Positions 1 to 6,064 are shown, counted from the stretch's first letter. The stretch is DNA of 8,244 nt from Kiritimatiellia bacterium (GCA_028822745.1 JAPKCZ010000069.1:1-8244), one strand, 5' to 3'. Numbers and translations are program-made. The notes: a model not told the origin generated them from the sequence alone.

Positions 1-425
1 GTTGGCTTTCCTGTGACAGGATCGATTTTCAGGAGATAGAACTCCGGCTCGAGTCCACTAAACAGTGTCATGCCGGTTTTCTTCTTAAGTTTTTTCATGG
101 CATTTTTGCAGACGACTCGCGAGCAATACTCATAGGGTTGGTCATCGACATAGCCGTCGCAGACAATCCGTGCATAGCCCGGCATCCAGTCCATTTTTAC
201 CAGCGTCTTTAAGTCACCCCGATACATCAGGTCCGGACCATCTGGCCCCATGCCGTATCCCCAGATTGCGAAACCAGCAAAACCAGCACCATCCGTGAGG
301 ATCATTTCAAGATGACCCACCGGTACCGATTTTGTTTTGGCTACCCCGTGGATATCAACGAATTGCGCCAGAATAAACTGAATGTCGTTCTTCTTTAAGT
401 AAGCGACTGCTTCTTTCTTTGTCAT
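1..425 (-). CDS. Glutamine synthetase family protein (GlnT / gamma-glutamylmethylamide synthetase-like), N-terminal part
   Basis: The first 141 residues of a glutamine-synthetase-fold enzyme; the rest lies beyond the left edge. Enzymes of this family use ATP to join glutamate to ammonia or, in some subfamilies, to methylamine or other amines. Residues about 15-100 form the N-terminal beta-grasp domain (QFVDIHGVAKTKSVP, then DGAGFAGFAIWGYGMGPDGPD). Residues 124-129 (GLEPEF) are the first catalytic-domain motif, with metal/glutamate-binding acidic residues E126 and E128. The DGAGFAGF...GPDGPD pattern recalls GlnT/GMAS-type proteins more than classical GlnA, so the amine substrate is uncertain. 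The ATG at 425 is preceded by GGGAG with a 9-nt spacer. It is divergent from a two-module Lrp-type regulator that may control it (inference). Family assignment is strong; the subtype is tentative because most of the active site is missing from the window. Confidence 0.88.
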   Translation of the reverse strand, partial: MTKKEAVAYLKKNDIQFILAQFVDIHGVAKTKSVPVGHLEMILTDGAGFAGFAIWGYGMGPDGPDLMYRGDLKTLVKMDWMPGYARIVCDGYVDDQPYEYCSRVVCKNAMKKLKKKTGMTLFSGLEPEFYLLKIDPVTGKP

Positions 426-497
426 GATAAAATGCTCCCGATATTGTGATTTTACCTAACACTGTATAATCGCCAATGAGAAATAAAAAGGCTTTTG

Positions 498-526
498 TGT
501 CAAACAAACATGAAAACACTTTGACA
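498..526. promoter_or_regulatory. Divergent promoter region with inverted repeat TGTCAAA-N15-TTTGACA
   Basis: The 151-bp spacer between the glutamine-synthetase-like gene and the regulator contains TTGACA on the plus strand (521-526) and TTGACA on the minus strand (503-498). With one extra base each they form a perfect 7-bp inverted repeat whose arms are 22 bp apart, about two helical turns. Each box could be a -35 element, but the matching -10 positions are poor (CTCATT on the minus strand, CATTTT on the plus strand). A TATAAT on the plus strand at 465-470 has only a weak -35. The symmetry fits a dimeric or multimeric regulator such as the adjacent Lrp-like protein; that link is inference. 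Confidence 0.45.
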
Positions 527-576
527 AATGGGTCTGAATGCGCACATTTTCTGCAACTACGTCAAAAAGGACCCGT

Positions 577-1542
577 ATGGATCTAACAGAGAAAGAGCGT
601 GCCATCCTCGTGTCACTCGGATTGAATGCACGGCAAAGTGGTGCGCGCATTGCAGAGACACTTAGCCTGTCGAGGCAAGTTGTTTCGTATACCCTGGAAT
701 CCCTCGAGGATCGCGGCGTGATTCGCGGGTACTACACCATCCTAAATCCGTATAAGCTCGGGTATTTCTACTACCGGCTTTTTCTTAAGTTCGATAATAT
801 CGGCCTTGAGAAGAAGGATCAGTTTATCGAATACTGCCAGTCACACAAGATGGTGAGCTGGGTCGTTCAGCACGAGGGTGAGTGGGACTTCTGTATCATC
901 GTCTGGGCCACTGGTATTTTCGATTTCGAGATCTTTCTGCAGGAAGTCCTTGAGTCATTTGGCCGATATCTTATGGAGAAGAAGATCTCCGTTTCGACGC
1001 AGATCTATCACTTGAAGTACACGTTTCTGGATTGCCGAGAGGATCCGAGTCATCTACTGGTAGGCAAAACCGATGAACCGAGAGAGTTAGGGGAGAAGGA
1101 TCTGGATATTCTCGGTTGCCTGACCAAGGAAGGGCGCATGGGCTACAGGCAGATTGCCGATCAAACGGGGCTGCAGCCGGCACTCGTCAAGCGGCACGTT
1201 GAACAGCTGCAAAAGGAGGATGTTATCCTTGGATATCAAGTCCGCTTGGACGCTGGTCTATTAGGGTATTCCCATTCCAAAGTATTCTTGAATTTGGAAG
1301 AGCACTCAGGCAGTCACTATGATGAGCTGATCAAGTACTTGCTGAATTGCATCGAAACGATCTACATCACCAAGGCCGTGGGCATGGCAGATTTGGAGTT
1401 TGAAGTCTATACACCCAGCAACGAAGCTTTCTTTTTCTTGCTCAATGACCTGCGCCAAACATTCCCCGATATCATCAAGAAAATCGTCTCGTCTGTCATC
1501 AGCGATGAGCACTATATTAATTATTTGCCGCTGAAGAAGTGA
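577..1542 (+). CDS. Two-module Lrp/AsnC-type transcriptional regulator
   Basis: A 321-residue cytoplasmic DNA-binding regulator made of two consecutive Lrp/AsnC-like modules, about twice the usual 150-residue length. Module 1 has a winged helix at about 5-52 (LNARQSGARIAETLSLSRQV, then ESLEDRGVIRGYYTIL) and an alpha/beta ligand or oligomerisation domain at about 62-148. Module 2 has a winged helix at about 172-220 (GEKDLDILGCLTKEGRMGYR, then VEQLQKEDVILGYQVRLD) and a second effector domain at about 228-320. ATG 577 is chosen over the upstream ATG 538 because AAGGA lies 5 nt before it, while 538 has no ribosome-binding site. It is transcribed divergently from a glutamine-synthetase-family gene, which suggests control of nitrogen or amino-acid metabolism in response to a small ligand (inference). 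The sequence style of module 1 recalls double Lrp regulators of archaea, especially DPANN lineages; this is from memory of the family, not a search. Confidence 0.85.
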   Translation: MDLTEKERAILVSLGLNARQSGARIAETLSLSRQVVSYTLESLEDRGVIRGYYTILNPYKLGYFYYRLFLKFDNIGLEKKDQFIEYCQSHKMVSWVVQHEGEWDFCIIVWATGIFDFEIFLQEVLESFGRYLMEKKISVSTQIYHLKYTFLDCREDPSHLLVGKTDEPRELGEKDLDILGCLTKEGRMGYRQIADQTGLQPALVKRHVEQLQKEDVILGYQVRLDAGLLGYSHSKVFLNLEEHSGSHYDELIKYLLNCIETIYITKAVGMADLEFEVYTPSNEAFFFLLNDLRQTFPDIIKKIVSSVISDEHYINYLPLKK

Positions 1543-1918
1543 GTGGGCGACTGAGCCGCATGCGTTCAAGCAGCGCGCCAGCGGCGCAGTTGTGCTCCCG
1601 GTGCCCCCGTAGGGTCAAAAAACTCGTCCGCCCCGAATGTCTTCGGAATCTTGTTCAGTTTTCCAGTATACTCTCAAGACACCGATCCGAGCAAAACAGG
1701 GGGACAGGATGCCTTGGAAGAAAATGCTGACGTATGTTATCCCCACCTCTTGATGCCGTCTGGCCCCGGCGTCCTTCCAGAAATAAGTGTCAGATCGCTC
1801 GATGAGCCCAAACCCCCGAAAAGCCCCTTCGTGGAAAAGTTTTGTCGGTTTTGGGTAAAGTCTTCTCGTTAAACGACAAAGGTTTGTCGCTTTGGGAGGC
1901 TTGGTGGAAAGGTTTTGT
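1543..1918. other. Gene-poor spacer with short hairpins; no credible CDS
   Basis: No reading frame here looks like a protein. The stretch holds a small GC hairpin just after the regulator (GCGCC-AGC-GGCGC, 1575-1587) with no following T-run, a 7-bp stem with one G-U pair (GATGCCG at 1752-1758 with CGGCGTC at 1767-1773), and a repeat-rich segment next to the tRNA (1827-1920). The AAATAAGTGTCAG and GGGGGACAG patches (around 1782-1794 and 1700-1708) look like pieces of non-coding repeat seen in other genomes, but I cannot verify that without a search. Confidence 0.5.
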
Positions 1919-1920
1919 TG
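1827..1920. repeat. Degenerate direct repeat pair ending at the tRNA 3' end
   Basis: The 21-nt segments at 1827-1847 and 1900-1920 match at 18 of 21 positions (core GTGGAAA-GTTTTGT) and start 73 bp apart. A second similar pair, TTTGTCG followed by TTTTGGG (1841-1856) and TTTGTCG followed by TTTGGG (1884-1896), lies between them. The right copy runs into the bases that encode the CCA end of tRNA-Arg. The pattern could be a decayed duplication or a relic of integration at the tRNA end; no integrase or cargo lies between the copies. Confidence 0.45.
1874..1889 (-). terminator. Possible hairpin terminator of the tRNA-Arg transcript
   Basis: On the minus strand, 30 nt after the tRNA CCA end, CGACAA-ACCT-TTGTCG forms a 6-bp stem with a 4-nt loop and is followed by TTTA. 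The stem is short and AT-rich and the T-run is only three bases, so this is a weak candidate. Confidence 0.3.
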
Positions 1921-1995
1921 GCGCACCCGGAGAGATTCGAACTCCCAACCCTCTGATCCGAAGTCAGATGCGCTATCCAATTGCGCCACGGGTGC
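1919..1995 (-). tRNA. tRNA-Arg (anticodon UCG), CCA end encoded
   Basis: A complete cloverleaf reads on the minus strand. The acceptor stem is GCACCCG (5' end at 1995) with CGGGTGC, and the discriminator base is G at 1922. The D arm is GCGC-AATTGGATA-GCGC. The anticodon stem TCTGA/TCAGA encloses the loop CTTCGGA, giving anticodon UCG (plus-strand positions 1959-1961), which reads CGA arginine codons. The variable loop is 5 nt, and the T arm is GGGAG-TTCGAAT-CTCTC. CCA follows directly (1921-1919). It lies 62 bp downstream of the MoCF-domain gene on the same strand and could be partly read through from that operon. Confidence 0.97.
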
Positions 1996-2057
1996 GTAAA
2001 CGAGAAGCGGTAATATGCATGGATCAGGAGGACAATCCAAGTCAATTCAAGGGCGCG

Positions 2058-2828
2058 TCACGCTTGTGTAGGCGTCTCGGTGATGGTGTAAGGCGTTGCG
2101 GTCGTCGCTAGGATTTCGCGCAACTGTGCAAAGGCGGCGTCGGCCGCATCCGGCTCGCCGCTGATCGACAGTTCCACTTCCGTTCCGCTTTCCGTGTAGC
2201 GTGGCAGGCTGGAGATGGAGAGCTGCGGGTGCTCGGCCGTGAGTGCGTCCAGCATGGTCGTCAAATCCGCTTCGCGCGCCTCGGGTAAAACCATTGTGTG
2301 TCGCGTGGTGATCGCGCCCGGTTCGTAATAGGTGTCCAGCACCCAGCGCATCATGGGGTGCGCCATCTCGGGAAATCCTGGCACGAAATGACCATGGCCG
2401 ACCGTGAATCCGGGGATGTGATTGACGGGATTGGGGATCAATGTGGCGCTGGCGGGGAATTGAACCATACGCAGAACGGGCTCGGGGATGTCCTCAACGC
2501 CAAAACGATCGTGCAGAATGGCGAGGCCTTCCTTGTGCGTCGCGACGGGCTCGTCCAGTGCTGCTGCCGCGCAATCACGTGTGTAATCATCGGGCGTTCC
2601 GCCAATGCCGCCGCAGCAGAAGAACGGCGTTTTCTGCCCGATTGCCCAGCGGAGTTGATCGGTGATCAGGGCGGGATCGTCACGCAGAAGCTTGGTGTAG
2701 ATGAGTGGTAGGCGATGTTCAATCAGGCGGTCGCGGCAGAAAGCGAAATGGCTGTCCTGCCGGCGGTCGTCAAGGATCTCGGAGCCGATGATGATGAGCC
2801 CGAAGCCCAAGGGCTGATGGCGGCTCAT
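2058..2828 (-). CDS. MoCF-domain protein, CinA N-terminal-like (competence/damage-inducible protein A family without the amidase domain)
   Basis: A 256-residue cytoplasmic protein with a molybdopterin/MoCF-binding fold: residues 8-19 (GFGLIIIGSEIL) and the phosphate-binding loop at 73-81 (GGIGGTPDD) are hallmark motifs, followed by NPVNHIPGF (133-141) and PGFPEM (150-155). Family knowledge: CinA N-terminal domains hydrolyse ADP-ribose-type pyrophosphates in some bacteria, and MoaB/MogA relatives act on molybdopterin. The C-terminal nicotinamide-nucleotide amidase domain of full CinA is absent; the last ~85 residues resemble the KH-like extension. Short stand-alone forms of this kind are usually annotated 'molybdopterin-binding protein'. 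The ATG at 2828 is chosen because GGGGAG precedes it by 9 nt and homology begins there; a longer frame open from 2942 covers the preceding small gene. The start overlaps that gene's stop as ATGA, implying translational coupling. The substrate is unknown. Confidence 0.85.
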   Translation of the reverse strand: MSRHQPLGFGLIIIGSEILDDRRQDSHFAFCRDRLIEHRLPLIYTKLLRDDPALITDQLRWAIGQKTPFFCCGGIGGTPDDYTRDCAAAALDEPVATHKEGLAILHDRFGVEDIPEPVLRMVQFPASATLIPNPVNHIPGFTVGHGHFVPGFPEMAHPMMRWVLDTYYEPGAITTRHTMVLPEAREADLTTMLDALTAEHPQLSISSLPRYTESGTEVELSISGEPDAADAAFAQLREILATTATPYTITETPTQA

Positions 2829-3004
2829 TGCGTTTCGCTCCCCGGCAATCCTTCTTTGTTCATGAGCTTCACGTACTTGCCGCACATGATGCCGGAGAAA
2901 AGGAGTAGGATAATGACAACGACCGAAATCAATAGCGACCAAAGTGAACTGCTGATTTTGCGCCAGGCTTTGCGACGGCGATATTTTTTTTCATTACTAA
3001 ACAC
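2825..3004 (-). CDS. Small single-span membrane protein, 59 residues, unknown function
   Basis: A short gene with a GTG start at 3004, GGGGA placed 8 nt upstream, and a TGA stop that overlaps the next gene's ATG as ATGA. The protein has a strongly basic N-terminus (KKYRRRKAWRK, residues 6-16), one hydrophobic span at about 21-39 (LWSLLISVVVIILLLFSG), then a short polar tail (CGKYVKLMNKEGLPGSETQ). The positive-inside rule predicts N-in, C-out topology in the inner membrane. It is not a cleavable export signal in any obvious way. It lies between a CNNM-type membrane protein and the MoCF-domain gene in one operon, so it could be an accessory subunit of the CNNM pair (inference). I do not recognise a family. 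Support comes from gene order, Shine-Dalgarno and overlap, as it is too short for homology by eye. Confidence 0.68.
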   Translation of the reverse strand: MFSNEKKYRRRKAWRKISSSLWSLLISVVVIILLLFSGIMCGKYVKLMNKEGLPGSETQ

Positions 3005-3031
3005 GAAACTTATCCCCAGTGTAATGCGTCC

Positions 3032-3048
3032 GGATCCGAAAAGGATCC
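3032..3048 (-). other. Intercistronic hairpin GGATCC-N5-GGATCC
   Basis: In the 47-nt gap between the second CNNM gene and the small membrane protein gene, two copies of the palindrome GGATCC flank a 5-nt loop (TTTTC on the minus strand). The RNA could fold into a 6-bp stem. No T-run follows, so it would more likely pause ribosomes or protect a processed end than terminate transcription. Confidence 0.35.
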
Positions 3049-3051
3049 TCT

Positions 3052-4023
3052 CTATAACGCGCCTACGATTTCTTCCAGAATATCTTCCGTCGTCAGCATG
3101 CCGACCACGGCTCCTGACGCATCATGCACCATGCAAAGCGGCTGACGGTGTCGTCGCATCAGTGGCAGAATATCATCCACAGGCAGGTTTTCATCTACAA
3201 AAAGTGGGGCGCGGGCGAATTTCCCGGCGTTCGCGCTGGGCGTGTCTTCGTGCTGCGATAAGACGTGGAAAACGTTAATAACACCCGTGAAGGCGCCCTT
3301 TTGGCTGTCGAAAGCCGGGATGCGCGTAAAGGAGGATTCACGAACGAGGTCAAAGAAGCGTTCAATGCTCGCGTCTGTATCGACGACGATCATGTCGTCG
3401 CGTGGAATCATGATCTGGCGGGCTGTTTTTCCAGAGAGCTCAAACACGCGCTCGATCATGTCGCGCTCGCGATGGGTTAAGGCGCCGTGGACGGCACCTT
3501 CTTCGGTGAGGTGTTTGAAATCTTCTTTGGTTGCGAAAAGGCTTTTGCGAACAAAGGTGACGTTGCGGCGCATGATAAGTTTGGAAACGCGCATGCAGGC
3601 GACGGAGAGCGGATGAAGCACGACTTCTGAAAATCGCAAGACGCGTACAAATCGCAAGCTGCGTATTGTCGGACGGCTGTGGAACCAGGCTTTGGGCAGG
3701 TATTCCGCAAAGACCAGAACCATCAGTGCGGTGACCACCGCCGCCGCGCTTTCGCCCATGGGCCCGAAGCGTGAGGTCGCAATACTTGCTGCGAGGACAG
3801 AGATGGTGACGTTACAAAGGTTTGTTCCAACCAGTGTCGTGCCGAGCAGGCGGTCTGAGTTGTCAAAAAAGCCCTGCAGCATTGTCGCGCCGTTGACCTT
3901 TTCTTTGACTAAATGCATCAGCCGAACGGGGTGAATGGAGACAATGCCTGTTTCGATGCCGGAAAAGAATCCACTGGCGACCAAGCAGGCGGCGCATATC
4001 AATAGTTCAAGCCATTCCGTCAT
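3052..4023 (-). CDS. CNNM/CBS-domain membrane protein, short form (CorC/HlyC-like without the C-terminal domain)
   Basis: A 323-residue inner-membrane protein of the CNNM (DUF21) family, whose members move or regulate divalent cations such as Mg2+ or Co2+. The transmembrane CNNM domain spans about 1-190: first helix LLICAACLVASGFFSGIET with the conserved S-x-x-E-T turn at 21-25, a second region around 60-85, and EYLPKAW at 107-113, equivalent to the usual GEIxPK motif. A CBS pair follows (CBS1 ~205-262 beginning IMIPRDDMIVV; CBS2 ~270-322 ending GMLTTEDILEEIVGAL). It stops right after CBS2, so the CorC_HlyC domain found in its upstream paralogue is absent. The ATG at 4023 has AGGAG 7 nt before it and overlaps the upstream gene's stop (ATGA). 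A longer frame open to 4104 has no ribosome-binding site. CBS pairs in the family bind ATP or other nucleotides. Transport activity is unproven. Confidence 0.88.
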   Translation of the reverse strand: MTEWLELLICAACLVASGFFSGIETGIVSIHPVRLMHLVKEKVNGATMLQGFFDNSDRLLGTTLVGTNLCNVTISVLAASIATSRFGPMGESAAAVVTALMVLVFAEYLPKAWFHSRPTIRSLRFVRVLRFSEVVLHPLSVACMRVSKLIMRRNVTFVRKSLFATKEDFKHLTEEGAVHGALTHRERDMIERVFELSGKTARQIMIPRDDMIVVDTDASIERFFDLVRESSFTRIPAFDSQKGAFTGVINVFHVLSQHEDTPSANAGKFARAPLFVDENLPVDDILPLMRRHRQPLCMVHDASGAVVGMLTTEDILEEIVGAL

Positions 4024-5261
4024 GGGGTTTCTCCTTTCGAAGACAACTCCAGAAGCACCAACACGACGCGGTGACGTCGCAGGCGCTGCACGGTCGCGCG
4101 GCAACCTTGCGCTTCGACGGTATCGCCGACGCGCGGAATACGTTCCAGCTGCGCGGTCACCCAGCCGGCGATGCGATCAACCCCTTCGGCGACAAGGTCC
4201 AATTTGATTTCGTATGCAATGTCTTCGAGGCTTGTGTCCCCGCTGACCAACCAGGCGCCTTCGCGCAGCGGATGAATCGTCAGTTTGGACTCGCCGTGTT
4301 CATCGTCAACATCCTCGACAATTTCTTCCAAAATGTCGCCGCGCGTGATTAATCCGGCTGTCCCGCCGTATTCGTCGACGACAATGGCGACCCGCTGACG
4401 TTCGCGCTGCATGGTGGCTAGCAGTGAATCCAACGGGGCCGTTTCGGGAACAAAGGTGACGGGCTGGACGTGCTTTGCGATGTCGGCGTCGTCTGACAGT
4501 AGAAAGCGCGGTACATCGAGCACCCCTGTTGGGTTGTCGAGGGATTCTCTGTAAACGGGTAAATAGCGAAAGGTCACGTGTTTCGCGATGTCGCGATGCT
4601 TCTCTGCTGTGTCATCCAGATCCAGCCCAATCACGTCGACGCGTGGTGTCATCACGTCGCTGGTTTGGATCTGTTCAAGTCGAACAATGCCGTTGACCAT
4701 GGTGCGTTCTTCTTGGTCGAGTACGCCTTCTTCTTCGCCGACCGCGATGCCGGTCAGAAATTCGTTTTCGGACAAGCCTGGTTTGCGACGTGTAAACGCG
4801 CCGCGAAACATGGAGGTCAGCGCGTTCAGTGCAGCCCGCAGGGGGGCCAGTGCGCGCATCAGGAAGGTCAAAATGGGGATGTAGTATTCCGCCATGCGCG
4901 CGGCGTGGTCGATGGCGATCCGTTTGGGTGCAATCTCACCAAGAATGAGCAGGAGCAGGGTCATGGCAATGATGGATACCATTTCGCCGTAACCGGGGAA
5001 GATCGCTTCGGCGACCATAAAGCCGAGGCCGGCGGCGACGACATTCACCAGCGTATTGACGATGATGATGGTTGAAAGTAGCTGGGTGGGCTTTTCGAGA
5101 AGGGTCTTAAGGCGCTGACCGACGTGCGGGCTTCGCTTGGTGATGCGCGTCACTTCGATCGTGTTCAGCGAAAAGAAGACCGTTTCGGCGCTTGAGAAAA
5201 AGGCAGAGATGCCGAGCAGAACGATCAGCAGGGGGATACCAATAATGACAATGAGACTCAT
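4020..5261 (-). CDS. CNNM/CBS/CorC-domain membrane protein (hemolysin-type, CorC/HlyC family)
   Basis: A 413-residue inner-membrane protein with the full domain set of the family. The CNNM transmembrane domain is about 1-185, with the signature FFSSAET at 21-27 and LGEIAPKRIAI at 107-117. CBS1 is ~200-258 (SDVMTPRVDVIGLDLDDTAE) and CBS2 is ~265-320 (IVVDEYGGTAGLITRGDILE, then EIVEDVDDEHGE). The C-terminal CorC_HlyC domain is ~328-405 (WLVSGDTSLEDIAYEIKLDL ... GDTVEAQG). Family members are linked to Mg2+/Co2+ efflux or resistance; the old 'hemolysin' name is misleading. It starts 49 nt after the LolA-like gene and overlaps the short CNNM paralogue by 4 nt, so the two are likely made together. 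The ATG at 5261 has no good Shine-Dalgarno; no better start is visible and the first helix begins immediately, so the start is acceptable. Confidence 0.92.
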   Translation of the reverse strand: MSLIVIIGIPLLIVLLGISAFFSSAETVFFSLNTIEVTRITKRSPHVGQRLKTLLEKPTQLLSTIIIVNTLVNVVAAGLGFMVAEAIFPGYGEMVSIIAMTLLLLILGEIAPKRIAIDHAARMAEYYIPILTFLMRALAPLRAALNALTSMFRGAFTRRKPGLSENEFLTGIAVGEEEGVLDQEERTMVNGIVRLEQIQTSDVMTPRVDVIGLDLDDTAEKHRDIAKHVTFRYLPVYRESLDNPTGVLDVPRFLLSDDADIAKHVQPVTFVPETAPLDSLLATMQRERQRVAIVVDEYGGTAGLITRGDILEEIVEDVDDEHGESKLTIHPLREGAWLVSGDTSLEDIAYEIKLDLVAEGVDRIAGWVTAQLERIPRVGDTVEAQGCRATVQRLRRHRVVLVLLELSSKGETP

Positions 5262-5293
5262 TAGGATGAAACGATTGTTGCGGGGTTGACTTC

Positions 5294-5314
5294 GTAACCT
5301 CAGGCTGGGGTTAC
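5294..5314 (-). other. Hairpin at the end of the LolA-like gene
   Basis: GTAACC at 5294-5299 and GGTTAC at 5309-5314 form a 6-bp stem with a 9-nt loop, covering the stop codon of the LolA-like gene and part of the 49-nt gap before the CNNM gene. There is no T-run after it. It could act as an RNA stability or attenuation element within the operon; weak evidence. Confidence 0.3.
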
Positions 5315-6051
5315 TCCGCGGCGTTAACCTCCCGTATTGTCATTTTTGTACGTTGATCCGCCGGAAGGGCCTGAATTTCCATGTCCTTGATCATCCATTG
5401 GTCGTTAATTTTTTTAAAGCTGCGGACCCACATCCGGCGTATGGGCTCGGCGTTTTTGTCGCGTCCTTCTGCTTTGAGGACGAGCAGGATTTCTTTGTCG
5501 ACCCAGAGACGTACATGGTCGTAGACGGCACCTGTGGTTGTGTTGTTTTCGGGCGGTGCGGGGACATCCACAATGTAACAGTCACGCCCACGGACTTTGT
5601 CGCTTCCGACGCGTTTGCCGTTGTCCCACCAGAGAAAGGACAGGGTTAAGTCGGCCCAGGTGAACTCGGTGTCCTGAACGGTGGCGAACAGGGGGGGAGG
5701 GGTGGTTGGGTTGAGCGCGGCGCCCACAGCAAATTCGATCTGTTCGTCGGCGTCTTTGGGGTGCGAAACGCGCAAGCGTTCCAAGGCCGTTCCGAAGCCG
5801 TCGCGAATCGTGTACTCGGCAACCGGCGGTAAGGCGCCCCAGTTCAGGTTGATTTCGAATTTACGTTTGTGTACAGGAACGCCGCGACGCTTGCGGACCA
5901 AGAGGTCGCCTGAGATGTCGAGGGGGTCTGTGGGTAGCGCGGCGACAACGGCCTGTAGAATACGTCTACCGTCGGGCTCATCGGGCTCAGCATCCGCCGA
6001 GGTTGTCATGGCGGCCACAATAAGCGTGGCAACAAAGATTGTTGACTTCAA
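5311..6051 (-). CDS. Exported LolA-like 'outer membrane lipoprotein-sorting' protein
   Basis: A 246-residue periplasmic protein. Starting at TTG 6051, residues 1-21 make a clean Sec signal peptide (MKSTIFVATLIVAAM, then TTSADA) with cleavage after ADA, before EPDEPDG. The mature part has the repeated beta-strand pattern of LolA/TP0789-like proteins: LLVRKRRGVPVHKRKFEINL (50-69), LTLSFLWW (135-142), VRGRDCYIVDVPAP (153-166), DHVRLWVDKEILLVLKAEGR (178-197), MWVRSFKKINDQWMIKDMEI (207-226). Family knowledge: LolA folds carry lipids or lipoproteins across the periplasm; this subgroup lacks experimental assignment. The TTG start is preferred over an ATG at 6111 because AGGAG sits 10 nt upstream and the signal peptide then begins correctly; 6111 would put 20 charged residues in front and overlap the PUR gene. 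The Shine-Dalgarno overlaps the PUR stop codon, suggesting coupling. Confidence 0.82.
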   Translation of the reverse strand: MKSTIFVATLIVAAMTTSADAEPDEPDGRRILQAVVAALPTDPLDISGDLLVRKRRGVPVHKRKFEINLNWGALPPVAEYTIRDGFGTALERLRVSHPKDADEQIEFAVGAALNPTTPPPLFATVQDTEFTWADLTLSFLWWDNGKRVGSDKVRGRDCYIVDVPAPPENNTTTGAVYDHVRLWVDKEILLVLKAEGRDKNAEPIRRMWVRSFKKINDQWMIKDMEIQALPADQRTKMTIREVNAAE

Positions 6052-6064
6052 CCGCCAGTATCTC

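Noticed and set aside
456..650. Minus-strand frame across the divergent spacer
   Set aside because: It overlaps the regulator start and the promoter region, has no ribosome-binding site and no protein-like composition.
1575..1622. Rho-independent terminator for the Lrp-type regulator
   Set aside because: The GC hairpin at 1575-1587 has no T-run after it on the plus strand; the A-run at 1617-1622 follows a different, very short stem and is on the wrong strand for a plus-strand terminator.
1615..2040. Minus-strand 141-residue open frame containing PVAQLDSASDFGSEG
   Set aside because: The phrase is the well-known conceptual translation of a tRNA gene; the frame runs through tRNA-Arg and the repeat-rich spacer and has no family signal elsewhere.
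1842..2111. Plus-strand 89-residue open frame containing GAPGEIRTPNPLIRSQ
   Set aside because: This is the antisense translation of the same tRNA-Arg, a common false protein in databases.
2715..3278. Plus-strand 187-residue open frame
   Set aside because: It lies opposite three well-supported minus-strand genes and has the composition of an antisense shadow.
4578..5075. Plus-strand 165-residue open frame rich in His/Gln/Asp
   Set aside because: It is antisense to the CNNM/CorC gene; its composition comes from the complement of that coding sequence.
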